Shown here: positions 50,846-59,401 of the stretch, in pieces
Position numbering within the stretch: the first letter of the stretch is position 1
Layout: every line of letters begins with the position of its first letter
Source of the DNA: Microbacterium sp. AB
GTDB lineage: Bacteria; Actinomycetota; Actinomycetes; Actinomycetales; Microbacteriaceae
Assembly: GCF_032878875.1 (NCBI RefSeq)
Contig: NZ_CP118157.1
Location: 434,001 to 498,000 of the forward strand
Direction of reading: 5' to 3'
DNA: 64,000 nt
Made by a program: the position numbers and the translations under genes
The notes under the pieces: model-generated
What the model was told of the DNA's origin: nothing
The model's database searches: none
The model's input: only the letters and a program-made list of their open reading frames with translations

Positions 50846-51523
50846 CGAGCGGCGCCGCCGGGCCTTCGGGGGCGCGGCGGGGAGCCGGCCTTCGAGCAGG
50901 GGCATCGACTCGATCCGCCCGCGCTCCACGTGGGCGGCGGCGAGCATCGAGGCGAGCTCGGCGTGCCCGGACACGATGGCGTCCACGAGCTCGCGGTGCT
51001 CCTGCCACATCGTCGTGGTGTCGCGTTCGGGGGTGAGCCGGAAGAGCCAGCGCACCCGGCCGTTGAGCAGGCCGCTCACGCGCTGGAGCAGCGCGTGGCC
51101 CGCGAGCGCGATGATCTCCTCGTGCAGGTCGGAGTTGCGCGTCGACGGGGGCGGAGACGATGCCGGAGCGTGCGCGAACTCGAGCGCCGCCCGCAGCGCC
51201 GTGACGTCGGCGCCCTCCGCCGCCCTCCGCGCCGCGAGCTCGGCGGCGAGCGGCTCGAGCTGATCGCGCAGGTCGAAGACCTCGCGGGCGTCCACGAGCG
51301 TGAATGTATGCACGACGGCTCCCCGTCGCGGCTGCGAGACGATGAACCCCTCGGACTCGAGGATCGGCAGCGCCTCGCGCACCGGGACGCGCGAGACGGA
51401 GAGACGCTCGGCGATCTCCCGCTCGTTGAGCTTCGCGCCCATCGCGAGCTCGCCCGTGATGATCTGCTCGCGCAGCGCGTGGGCGATGCGCACGGGCAGG
51501 GCGAGATCGGCGTCGGGTGTCAT
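50831..51523 (-). CDS. GntR family transcriptional regulator (FCD type)
   Basis: 230 residues from ATG 51521-51523; in-frame ATGs at 51532 and 51535 would add 3-4 residues. The winged helix ALREQIITGELAMGAKLNEREIAERLSVSRVPVREALPILESEGFI is a typical GntR DNA-binding domain. The FCD part has NSDLHEEIIALAGH, WQEHRELV and AAAHVERG histidines. It diverges from the importer at 51714 across a region with paired palindromic sites, so it most likely represses that operon. Confidence 0.85.
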   Translation of the reverse strand: MTPDADLALPVRIAHALREQIITGELAMGAKLNEREIAERLSVSRVPVREALPILESEGFIVSQPRRGAVVHTFTLVDAREVFDLRDQLEPLAAELAARRAAEGADVTALRAALEFAHAPASSPPPSTRNSDLHEEIIALAGHALLQRVSGLLNGRVRWLFRLTPERDTTTMWQEHRELVDAIVSGHAELASMLAAAHVERGRIESMPLLEGRLPAAPPKARRRRSDAVR

Positions 51524-51569
51524 GGGGACCATCATCGCAGGTCGGCGCGAGAACCCCGTAAGCGCCTTA

Positions 51570-51635
51570 TTGAATGCCAAATCGGCAGTCATCGGGGATG
51601 ATTCGACGCAAAAGGCCGTTTTTGGTATGCAAAAA
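51570..51635. promoter_or_regulatory. paired palindromic candidate operator sites for the GntR regulator
   Basis: TTTTTG (51619-51624), GTATG centre and CAAAAA (51630-51635) form a perfect 6-bp-arm palindrome. TTGAATGCCAAA (51570-51581) read on the minus strand is TTTGGCATTCAA, which matches TTTGGTATGCAA (51621-51632) at 10 of 12 bases in the opposite orientation. They lie between the regulator and importer starts, the normal place for a GntR operator pair. Confidence 0.6.
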
Positions 51636-51700
51636 TGACGCTGGCGTAAGAGTCGTGTGACGACCGTGTTAAACGCGCATCCCCGCCCCGATCGCTCGCC

Positions 51701-51706
51701 TAACGT
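51701..51706 (+). promoter_or_regulatory. -10 hexamer for a leaderless importer mRNA
   Basis: TAACGT fits TANNNT and ends 7 nt before ATG 51714, consistent with initiation at the start codon. It is 65 nt downstream of the palindromic site, so a repressor bound there could block it. Confidence 0.45.
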
Positions 51707-51713
51707 CCCAGAC

Positions 51714-52631
51714 ATGACCGGTTTCCTCGTCCGCCGCTTCGCGCTCGCCCTCGCCACGCTCTTCGCCGTGGTGACGATCGCGTTCGCGCTCGGTCGCGCC
51801 ACGGGAGAGCCGGCCGCACTGCTCCTCCCCGACAACGCGACGGCCGAGGACGTCGCCGCCCTGAACGCGGCGCTGGGCTTCGACAGACCGCTCGTCGTCC
51901 AGTACGTCTCCTCCCTGGGCGGGTTGTTCGCCGGAGACTTCGGCGACTCCTACCGGCTGCGCGAGCCTGCGCTCGGGCTCGTGCTCGAGCGCATCCCGGC
52001 GACCTTCGAGCTCGCGTTCTGGTCGTTCGCCGCGGGACTCGCCCTGGCCCTCGTCGTGGCGCTCGCCATCCAGCTCACGGGCAGCCGGGCGCTGAGGGCG
52101 ATCGCGGGATGGGCAGGCGCGCTCCGGCAGTCCGTCCCCGACTTCTTCTTCGGGCTGCTGCTCGTGCTCGTCTTCGCGGTGATGCTCGGGGCGCTGCCGT
52201 CGCTCGGGCGGACGAGCCCGGCGAGCCTCGTCCTCCCGGTGGTCACGCTCGCGACGGGCCAGTTCGTCATGTACCTGCGCCTGCTCGACGCCGCTCTCAG
52301 CGAGCAGGCGGCTCAGGACTACGTCCGCACGGCCTTCGCGCAGGGGCAGAGACGGAGCTCCATCCTGCTCACGCAGATGCTGCCGAACGCGCTGCTGCCC
52401 GTGCTCGGGATGGCGGGGCTCAATCTCGGCGGCCTGCTCGGCGGGACGGTCGTCGTGGAGGTCGTGTTCGCCTGGCCCGGCCTCGGACAGCTGCTCACCG
52501 ACGCCGTCAGCCAGCGCGACTTCCCGATCGTCCAGGCCGGTCTGCTGTTCGTCGCCCTCATGTTCGTCGTCGTCAACACGCTCGTCGACGTCGTCGTCTC
52601 CCGCATCGACCCCAGGACGGCCCTCGCATGA
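51714..52631 (+). CDS. ABC transporter permease, DppB-like
   Basis: 305 residues from ATG 51714. The first helix, GEPAALLLPDNATAEDVAALNAALGFDRPLVVQYVSSLGGLFAGDFG block and the EAA loop (YVRTAFAQGQRR...MLPN) mark a DppB-type permease. The VFAWPGLGQLLTDAV ending is typical. It leads the operon, ahead of the DppC-like permease, a fused ATPase and the binding protein, which comes last, unlike the other importers here. Confidence 0.88.
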   Translation: MTGFLVRRFALALATLFAVVTIAFALGRATGEPAALLLPDNATAEDVAALNAALGFDRPLVVQYVSSLGGLFAGDFGDSYRLREPALGLVLERIPATFELAFWSFAAGLALALVVALAIQLTGSRALRAIAGWAGALRQSVPDFFFGLLLVLVFAVMLGALPSLGRTSPASLVLPVVTLATGQFVMYLRLLDAALSEQAAQDYVRTAFAQGQRRSSILLTQMLPNALLPVLGMAGLNLGGLLGGTVVVEVVFAWPGLGQLLTDAVSQRDFPIVQAGLLFVALMFVVVNTLVDVVVSRIDPRTALA

Positions 52632-53527
52632 CCGCTCAGCCCCTCACCGCCGCAGGCATCGCGGAACCGTCCGGCATCCGGCCTCCGCGCCCCCGGCGGT
52701 CCCTCCGGCCGTCCGCCCTGGTCGGCGTCGTGATGCTCGGCTCCGTGGTGCTGCTCGCGGCGGTCCCTCCGCTGCTGCCCGGATTCGACCCGATGGGGCA
52801 GGACCTGCGCAGCGCGCTCATCCCGCCCTTCGCGGATCCGGCCCGGCCCCTCGGCACGGACGCGCTGGGCCGCGACCTGCTCAGCCGTGTGTCGCTCGCC
52901 TCGAGCGTGACCCTCGGCATCACCCTCGCGATCGTGTGCATGAACGCCGTCATCGGCAGCACCGTCGGCATCCTCGCCGGCTACGTCGGCGGGCGCATCG
53001 AGGCGCTCGTCTCGGTCGTGAGCAACGTGACCCTCGCGATGCCCGTCGTCCTGCTGCTCATCGCGATCTGCGCCGTGCTGCGCCCGAGCGCGGGTCTGAC
53101 GATCCTCGTCCTCGGCTGCACGTGGTGGGTCGGCTATGCGAGGGTCACGCGCAACGTCGCGGCATCGCTGCGTCGGCAGGACTTCGTCGTCGCCCCGCTC
53201 ACGCAGGGAGCCGACACCGTGTGGGTCCTCGCCCGTCACATCGTGCCGAACATCTGGCCGCACACGCTCATCATCGCGGCCACCGACATCGCCACGATCG
53301 TGCTCATCGAGTCGTCGCTGGAGTACCTCGGCCTCGGCGTGCAGCCGCCCGTGCCGAGCTGGGGCTCCATGATCTTCGACGGGCAGAAGTACCTCGGCAC
53401 GGTGCCCTGGCTCGCGATCCTGCCGGGGCTCGCGATGTTCCTCGCCGTCGCGGGAGCGCAGTTCCTCAGCCAGCAGTTCACGGCCGAGAGTCGCGGCGCC
53501 CTCCTCCGGAAGGGAGACATGCGATGA
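52628..53527 (+). CDS. ABC transporter permease, DppC-like
   Basis: 299 residues from ATG 52628 (ATGA overlap). After a polar 32-residue N-terminus comes one helix, then the FDPMGQDLRSALIPPFADPARPLGTDALGRDLLSRV loop. The EAA loop is FVVAPLTQGADT...HIVPN and the end has YLGLGVQPPVPSWG. It is the partner channel subunit. Confidence 0.88.
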   Translation: MTAQPLTAAGIAEPSGIRPPRPRRSLRPSALVGVVMLGSVVLLAAVPPLLPGFDPMGQDLRSALIPPFADPARPLGTDALGRDLLSRVSLASSVTLGITLAIVCMNAVIGSTVGILAGYVGGRIEALVSVVSNVTLAMPVVLLLIAICAVLRPSAGLTILVLGCTWWVGYARVTRNVAASLRRQDFVVAPLTQGADTVWVLARHIVPNIWPHTLIIAATDIATIVLIESSLEYLGLGVQPPVPSWGSMIFDGQKYLGTVPWLAILPGLAMFLAVAGAQFLSQQFTAESRGALLRKGDMR

Positions 53528-55158
53528 CGGACGACGTGCTGCGCATCGAGGACCTGCGGATCGAGGTCCCTGCGGATCCGCACGGGGGAGGCCTGCGTAC
53601 GGCCGTGGACGGCGTGAGCCTGCGGGTCGGCCGCGGAGAGTCCCTCGGGATCGTGGGGGAGTCCGGCTCCGGCAAGAGCCTCACGATGCTCGCGTCGCTG
53701 GGGCTGCTGCCGGCAGGGACCCGCGTCGCGTCCGGCCGGATCGTGCTCGACGGGCGCGACATCACGAGCCTCGGCGAGCGGGACATGCGTCCGCTGCGCG
53801 GCCGCACGGCGGCCATGGTCTTTCAGGACCCGATGTCCGCCCTCAACCCGCTGCGCGCCGTCGGCGCCCAGATCGCGACCGCCGTCCGCGTCCACGCCCC
53901 CGGGCTCAGCCGCCGCCGCGCGCGCGAGCGCGCCGTCGAGCTCCTCGAGTCCGTGGGCGTGCGCCATGCGGCCGACCGTGCGGGCACGCGTCCCCATCAG
54001 TGGTCGGGCGGGATGCGCCAGCGCGCCATGATCGCGATGGCGATCGCCCACGACCCTCTGCTCCTCATCGCCGACGAGCCCACCACCGCTCTCGACGTGA
54101 CCGTCCAGGCGCAGGTGATGGAGCTGCTGGCCGAGGTGCGCGAGCGCACCGGATCGGCCCTCGTCCTCATCACGCACGACCTCGGGCTCGTCGCCGAGAA
54201 CACCGACCGCGTCTCCGTCATGTACCGGGGCTCGATCGTGGAGGAAGGGGCCACCGGCACCGTCCTGCACGCGCCGCGGCACGAGTACACCCGGCGGCTC
54301 CTCGACGCCCGCCCCGAGGCGTCGGCACCCGACCGTCGCGCGCACGCGACGGACTCCGCGCCCGACGCGCTCGTGGTCTCCGACGTCGTCGTGGAGTACG
54401 CGGGGCGCCGCGGAGCAGCGCCCGTGCGCGCCGTCGACGGCGTGAGCGTCCGCGTCGCCCGCGGTGAGACGGTCGCGGTCGTCGGGGAGTCGGGGTGCGG
54501 CAAGTCGTCGCTCGCCCGTGCGGTCCTCGGCATCCATGCGGCGGCCTCCGGCAGCGTCCGGCTCGACGGCGACGTCGTGGCACCCGCGCTCGCTCGCCGG
54601 AGCGCGGCCGAGCGCGAGCGCGCGCAGATCGTCTTCCAGGACCCGTACTCCGCGCTCGACCCGCGCATGACCGTCGCGGAGATCGTGGCCGAGCCGTTGC
54701 GCGTGCGCCGCAGCCACCGTCCGGACCGGGTCGAGCGCCTGCTCGCCGACGTGGGGCTCGACGAGTCCTTCGCGGGCCGCCTGCCCAGTCAGCTCTCGGG
54801 AGGCCAGCGCCAGCGCGTCGGCATCGCCCGCGCCCTCGCGCTGAGGCCCCGGCTGCTCGTGCTCGACGAGCCCGTGTCGGCCCTCGACGTCTCGATCCAG
54901 GCGCAGGTGCTCGGTCTGCTCGACGATCTGCAGCGCGAGCACGGTCTCGGCTACCTGTTCATCTCGCACGATCTCGGCGTCGTCCGGAACATCGCCGACC
55001 GCGTCGTCGTGATGCAGGCGGGCCGCATCGTCGAGGAGGCGCCGACGGACGAGATCTTCCGGCGCCCGGGACATCCCTACACGCGCACCCTGCTCGACGC
55101 GATCCCCCGCATCGACGGGCCCCCTGCGACCCCCGAATGCGCTCCCTCGCTCCCCTGA
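53524..55158 (+). CDS. ABC transporter ATPase, fused DppD-DppF type
   Basis: 544 residues from ATG 53524 (ATGA overlap). Domain 1 has Walker A GESGSGKSL, a signature reading WSGGM instead of LSGGx, and Walker B LIADEP. Domain 2 (from about residue 285) has Walker A GESGCGKSS, LSGGQ and Walker B LVLDEP. The WSGGM signature is a variant seen in DppD halves. Like the product at 8829 it supplies both ATPase subunits in one chain. Confidence 0.9.
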   Translation: MTDDVLRIEDLRIEVPADPHGGGLRTAVDGVSLRVGRGESLGIVGESGSGKSLTMLASLGLLPAGTRVASGRIVLDGRDITSLGERDMRPLRGRTAAMVFQDPMSALNPLRAVGAQIATAVRVHAPGLSRRRARERAVELLESVGVRHAADRAGTRPHQWSGGMRQRAMIAMAIAHDPLLLIADEPTTALDVTVQAQVMELLAEVRERTGSALVLITHDLGLVAENTDRVSVMYRGSIVEEGATGTVLHAPRHEYTRRLLDARPEASAPDRRAHATDSAPDALVVSDVVVEYAGRRGAAPVRAVDGVSVRVARGETVAVVGESGCGKSSLARAVLGIHAAASGSVRLDGDVVAPALARRSAAERERAQIVFQDPYSALDPRMTVAEIVAEPLRVRRSHRPDRVERLLADVGLDESFAGRLPSQLSGGQRQRVGIARALALRPRLLVLDEPVSALDVSIQAQVLGLLDDLQREHGLGYLFISHDLGVVRNIADRVVVMQAGRIVEEAPTDEIFRRPGHPYTRTLLDAIPRIDGPPATPECAPSLP

Positions 55159-55195
55159 CCGGCACCACCCGAGCCATCCCGAAAGAGGAACACCC

Positions 55196-56743
55196 ATGAC
55201 ATCCCTCAGCCCCCGCCGCGCCCTCGGCGCAGGAGCCCTCGTCACGATCGGCGGCCTCGTGCTCGCCGGATGCGCGGGAGGGTTCGACGGCGCATCGGGC
55301 TCCGGCGGCACGCCGGAGTCGACGCCGACGTCCGTCGTCGCGGCCATCCCCACGGACCCCTCGTCGATGGATCCCGTCCGCTCCGGCGCCCTCGTCGTGC
55401 TGTCGGTCTTCTTCCACACCTTCGACCAGCTCGTGAGGATCACGGCCGACGGCGAGCTCGAGCCGAAGCTCGCCGAGGAGTGGACCGCGAACGACGATCT
55501 CACCCAGTGGGATTTCACGCTCCACGAGGGCGTCGTCGCGAGCAACGGCGAGGAGATCACGGCGGAGGACGTCGTCTTCTCCTACCGGGCCATCCTCGAC
55601 GACCCGACGAGCGAGAACTTCGCCTACCTCTCGTCGATCGACTCCGTCGAGGCGATCGATGACCTCACGGTGCGCTTCCACCTGAAGCAGCCGTTCTCCG
55701 CGTTCCCCCGCAACACCTCGCTCATCTCGATCGTGCCGGCCGACACCTACCAGGAGATGGGCGCCGACGCCTTCGCGCAGGAACCCGTCGGCTCGGGCCC
55801 GTACGTCTTCGAGAACGTGACGAAGGGCGTCTCGTACGACCTCGTGCGCAACGACGACTACTGGGGCGAGGCTCCCGCGATCGAGTCGATCTCGCTGCAG
55901 CCGGTCTCCTCCGACGAGTCGCGCGTGAACGGCGTGCTCTCCGGCTCCCTCGACGTCGCACAGATCGGCCCGACGCAGGTCTCGTCGGTCGAGGGCAACG
56001 CGTCGGCGGAGGTGTCGTCGGCGCTGTCGAACGGCGTCGTCTTCCTCGGCGTGAACTCCACGGCGGGCGTGCTGGCGGACGTCAGGGTGCGCGAGGCGAT
56101 CGCGCTCGCGATCGACAGGGAGGCCATCGCGGAGAACCTGCTCATGGGGCTCGCGGAGCCTGCGACGTCGATGCTGGCGCCGGCCGTCGAGGGCTTCTCC
56201 GACGAGGTGGAGGGGACGGCCTACGACCCCGACCGGGCGAAGGAGCTGCTCGCGGAGGCCGGATACGACGGCGAGACCATCCCGTTCGACTACGCCACCG
56301 ACGGCCGCATCCCGCTGTCCGCGGAGGTCGCGCAGACCGTCCAGGGATACCTCTCCGACGTGGGCGTCTCCGTCGAGATGGCCGGCGCCGACCAGGAGAG
56401 CCACACCCTCAAGGTGCGGAACAAGGAGTTCACCGGCATCTACCTCAACACGTGGGCGCCATCCACGGTCGACGGCGATCTGCCCCTGACCGACTTCTAC
56501 GAGCCCGACGGCAACAACAACTACGCGCAGGACCCCGTGACCGCCGAGCTCGCCGTCGCCCAGCGCGGCGTGACGGGCCCCGAGCGCGAGGCCGTCTTCG
56601 CCGAGCTCCTCGCGTACAGCAACGCGCAGGGCTACTTCGTTCCGCTGTACGTGCCCATGAACAACTTCGCCGCCGATCCGGCGCTCGACTGGGCCCCGCG
56701 CGCCGACGGCCTGTACGACTTCACGGAGACGAGCTTCCAGTGA
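55196..56743 (+). CDS. ABC transporter substrate-binding lipoprotein, family 5
   Basis: 515 residues from ATG 55196, with AAAGAGGAA about 6 nt upstream. The signal peptide ends in LAGC with Cys26. The mature part has the WDFTLHEGVVASNG and VGSGPYVFENV blocks and the C-terminal YEPDGNNNYAQDP segment of SBP family 5. It is followed by an amidohydrolase (GTG overlap) and an ornithine-cyclodeaminase-like enzyme, so the ligand is probably a cyclic or amide-bearing nitrogen compound. Confidence 0.88.
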   Translation: MTSLSPRRALGAGALVTIGGLVLAGCAGGFDGASGSGGTPESTPTSVVAAIPTDPSSMDPVRSGALVVLSVFFHTFDQLVRITADGELEPKLAEEWTANDDLTQWDFTLHEGVVASNGEEITAEDVVFSYRAILDDPTSENFAYLSSIDSVEAIDDLTVRFHLKQPFSAFPRNTSLISIVPADTYQEMGADAFAQEPVGSGPYVFENVTKGVSYDLVRNDDYWGEAPAIESISLQPVSSDESRVNGVLSGSLDVAQIGPTQVSSVEGNASAEVSSALSNGVVFLGVNSTAGVLADVRVREAIALAIDREAIAENLLMGLAEPATSMLAPAVEGFSDEVEGTAYDPDRAKELLAEAGYDGETIPFDYATDGRIPLSAEVAQTVQGYLSDVGVSVEMAGADQESHTLKVRNKEFTGIYLNTWAPSTVDGDLPLTDFYEPDGNNNYAQDPVTAELAVAQRGVTGPEREAVFAELLAYSNAQGYFVPLYVPMNNFAADPALDWAPRADGLYDFTETSFQ

Positions 56744-57957
56744 CCCGCACCGTCCTCCAGAACGTGCGCCCGTGGGGCGCGGACGCGACCGACGTCGTCC
56801 TCGCGGACGGCGTCATCGCCGAGCTGCGCCCGGCCGGAGGCGCCGCGGAGCCCGGCGCGAGGCGCGTCGACGGCCGCGGGCGCATCCTCCTCCCGTCGTT
56901 CTCCGACGTGCACGTGCACCTCGACTCGACGCGCATCGGGCTGCCGTTCCGCCCGCATACGGGGAGCCCCGGGGTGTGGGACATGATGCTCAACGACCGG
57001 CGCAACTGGCGCTCGGCGGAGGCGTCGATGGCGGAGCGGACGACGACGACCCTCGGGCGGATGATCGCGCACGGGACGACGAGCGTGCGCACCTATGCGC
57101 AGGTCGACGTCGACTGCGGCCTCGAGCGGCTCGACGCCGTCCTCGCCGCGAAGGAGGCGCACGCGGACCGGGCAGACGTGACGGTCATGGCGTTCCCGCA
57201 GGCCGGGCTCCTCCGCGAGGACGGGGCGCCGGAGATGCTCGCTCGTGCCATGGAGCACGGCGCGGACGTCGTGGGCGGGATCGACCCCTGCGCGCTCGAC
57301 CGCGACCCGGTCCGGCACCTCGACATCGTCTTCGGGCTCGCGGAGCGGTTCGACGCTCCCATCGACATCCATCTGCACGAGCCCGATCAGCTGGCGAAGT
57401 TCTCGGCCGAGCTCGTCGTCGAGCGCGTCAAGGCGCTCGACCTCAGGGGGCGCGTCACGATCTCGCACGGATACGGCCTCGGGGGGCTGCCCGAACGCGA
57501 GCTGCGGGCGCTGCTCGAGGACTTCCGCGAACACGACATCGCGATGGCCACCGTCGCGCCGCCGACGCCGCTTCCGACGCTGCTCCTCGCCGAGCACGGC
57601 ATCCGGCTCGGCCTCGGCGAGGACGGGCAGCGCGACTACTGGACGCCCTACGGGAACGCCGACATGCTCGACCGCACCTGGCAGATGGCCTTCACGAACG
57701 GGTTCCGTCGCGACGCCGACATCGAGCACTGCGTCGCCGTGGCGACCATGGGCGGCCGCTCCGTCATCGGCACGGCCCCGCGCCTGCGGTCGGTCGACGA
57801 CAGGCCCGGTCTCGCGGTGGGCGCCCCCGCAGATCTCGTGCTCGTCGAGGGAGACACCGTGACGGCGGCCGTCATGGATCGCAGCCCCGATCGCACGGTG
57901 CTCCGCGGGGGCGTCGTCGTGGCCGAGGGCCTCGCGCTGACGGGCGCCGGCGCGTGA
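56740..57957 (+). CDS. amidohydrolase family protein (cytosine-deaminase/isocytosine-like)
   Basis: 405 residues from GTG 56740, overlapping the binding-protein stop by 4 bp. The metal ligands fit the amidohydrolase superfamily: SDVHVHLDS (HxH), IHLHEPDQ, ISHGYGL and GEDGQRDY (Asp). This subset matches the cytosine deaminase/CodA-like branch, with the GxGxDG segment in a variant form. It would hydrolyse a C-N bond of a heterocycle or guanidine-like ring. It is translationally coupled to the importer upstream and to the next gene. Confidence 0.8.
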   Translation: MTRTVLQNVRPWGADATDVVLADGVIAELRPAGGAAEPGARRVDGRGRILLPSFSDVHVHLDSTRIGLPFRPHTGSPGVWDMMLNDRRNWRSAEASMAERTTTTLGRMIAHGTTSVRTYAQVDVDCGLERLDAVLAAKEAHADRADVTVMAFPQAGLLREDGAPEMLARAMEHGADVVGGIDPCALDRDPVRHLDIVFGLAERFDAPIDIHLHEPDQLAKFSAELVVERVKALDLRGRVTISHGYGLGGLPERELRALLEDFREHDIAMATVAPPTPLPTLLLAEHGIRLGLGEDGQRDYWTPYGNADMLDRTWQMAFTNGFRRDADIEHCVAVATMGGRSVIGTAPRLRSVDDRPGLAVGAPADLVLVEGDTVTAAVMDRSPDRTVLRGGVVVAEGLALTGAGA

Positions 57958-58937
57958 CGCTCGTCCTCACGGCGTCGCAGCTCGAGCGGCTCGTCGACCG
58001 GCCGGCGACGATCGCCGCCGTCTCCCGCGTCTTCGCCGAGATCGCGGCGGGGGAGGCCTCCCAGCCCGGGCCGACGTCGATGGCCACCGATGCGGGGACA
58101 GGGCGGTACATCCTCATGTCCGCACTGTCGGATGCGACGGGGACGGCTGCGGTGAAGCTGCTCGCGGACGTCCCCGACAACGCGCGGCGGGGCCTGCCGA
58201 CGCAGCGGTCGTCGATCCTCGTCGTCGACCGCGCGGACGGCGAGCCCGTCGCGCTGCTGCACGGCGGCGTGCCGACGCGCGTGCGGACCGCGGCGGCGAG
58301 CGCCGTGGCGACGGACGTGCTCGCCCGAGCGGACAGCCGCGTGCTCGGGCTCGTGGGAGCCGGCGCGCTCGCGCGCGAGCACGTCGCGGCACTGAGCGGC
58401 GTGCGGTCCTTCGAACGTCTCGTCGTATGGTCGCGGACCCGTGCGTCGGCGGAGGCTCTCGCCGCGGACATCGCGTGGGGCGGTGAGGTCGACGTCGCCT
58501 CCGGCGTGCGCGACGTGTTCGACGCGGCCGATGTCGTCTGCACGCTGACGCCGTCGGTCGCGCCGATCGTCTCGGGCGGATGGCTGCGCCCCGGTCAGCA
58601 CGTGAACGTCGTGGGAGCCCGGCCGCGCGCGGACGAGAGGGAGGTCGACGGCGAGACGATGCGCCGTGCCTCGGTGTGGGTGGACGACAGGGCGACGGCC
58701 GAGACGAAGTCGGGCGACCTCCTCCTGGCCGTCGCGGAGGGGGCGGTGGCGCTCGACGACGTCGTCGGGACGATCGGCGAGACGATCGCTGGCCGCGTGC
58801 GCGGGCGCCGTGACGACGCCGAGATCACGCTCTTCGACTCCGTCGGCATCGGGGCGCAGGACCTCGCGATCGCCGACCTGCTCGTCCGCGCCGCGCGCGA
58901 GCGGGGGATCGGCACGGAGATCGACCTCGGCGCCTGA
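57954..58937 (+). CDS. ornithine cyclodeaminase/mu-crystallin family protein
   Basis: 327 residues from GTG 57954, overlapping the amidohydrolase stop by 4 bp. KLLADVPDNARRGLPTQRS and LLHGGVPTRVRTAAASAVATDVLAR form the substrate half, and GLVGAGALAREHVAAL the NAD(P) Rossmann motif. The DSVGIGAQDLAIADL end is the family signature with the catalytic Asp region. Family members make proline from ornithine, or reduce imines (alanine dehydrogenase, ketimine reductase). With the amidohydrolase it could complete ring opening and reduction of the imported compound. Confidence 0.82.
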   Translation: MTLVLTASQLERLVDRPATIAAVSRVFAEIAAGEASQPGPTSMATDAGTGRYILMSALSDATGTAAVKLLADVPDNARRGLPTQRSSILVVDRADGEPVALLHGGVPTRVRTAAASAVATDVLARADSRVLGLVGAGALAREHVAALSGVRSFERLVVWSRTRASAEALAADIAWGGEVDVASGVRDVFDAADVVCTLTPSVAPIVSGGWLRPGQHVNVVGARPRADEREVDGETMRRASVWVDDRATAETKSGDLLLAVAEGAVALDDVVGTIGETIAGRVRGRRDDAEITLFDSVGIGAQDLAIADLLVRAARERGIGTEIDLGA

Positions 58938-59098
58938 CGCCGCGCGCATCTCCTCCGTCGCGCCCGGGGCCGTCTTCGCCTGGCCCGACGACGCGTGCAC
59001 AGCCCCGTCGGATCGTCGATCCACGCACGTCTCCCGGCGTGAACGGTCGCCCGGCCGGATCGCGTGCCGGACTCGATCGCACCTGCGACCCTGGGAGC
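58938..59098. other. intergenic stretch, nothing recognised
   Basis: Between the cyclodeaminase-like gene and the small open frame at 59099. No gene, terminator or repeat was recognised. Confidence 0.4.
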
Positions 59099-59269
59099 GT
59101 GATCGCGGTCGTCATGACGAGCTTCACGCACAGCCTCAAGACGTCCCTCGCGTCGATCGAGAAGCAGATCGAGTCGCTTCGTGGCGAGCTGACGACGCAG
59201 ATCGTCCCTCCGGAGCGTGACGTCGTGCACCGCTACCGGCGCGAACTCGGCGATCCGCCGGCCTCCTGA
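59099..59269 (+). CDS. small hypothetical protein (56 aa), charged helix
   Basis: A 56-residue frame from GTG 59099 (ATG at 59114 gives 51). HSLKTSLASIEKQIESLRGELTTQI is predicted helix with a coiled-coil rhythm, and the end ERDVVHRYRRELGDPPAS resembles the tail of the coiled-coil protein at 50479 (RRDLDALYRHIFGAPPEH). It may be a truncated relative or a chance frame. GGGAGC lies shortly upstream. No known function. Confidence 0.35.
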   Translation: MIAVVMTSFTHSLKTSLASIEKQIESLRGELTTQIVPPERDVVHRYRRELGDPPAS

Positions 59270-59401
59270 CGCCGCGTCCTCATCGACCGTTCGCCGTCGT
59301 CGTGAAAGAATGAGCGCGGCGTGCCCGGGTCGTGGCTTCTCACAGCCCCGCCGGGCCTCTGGACAGCGTCCGCCGCCCGTTGCTACGACGAGGAGCGAAA
59401 A

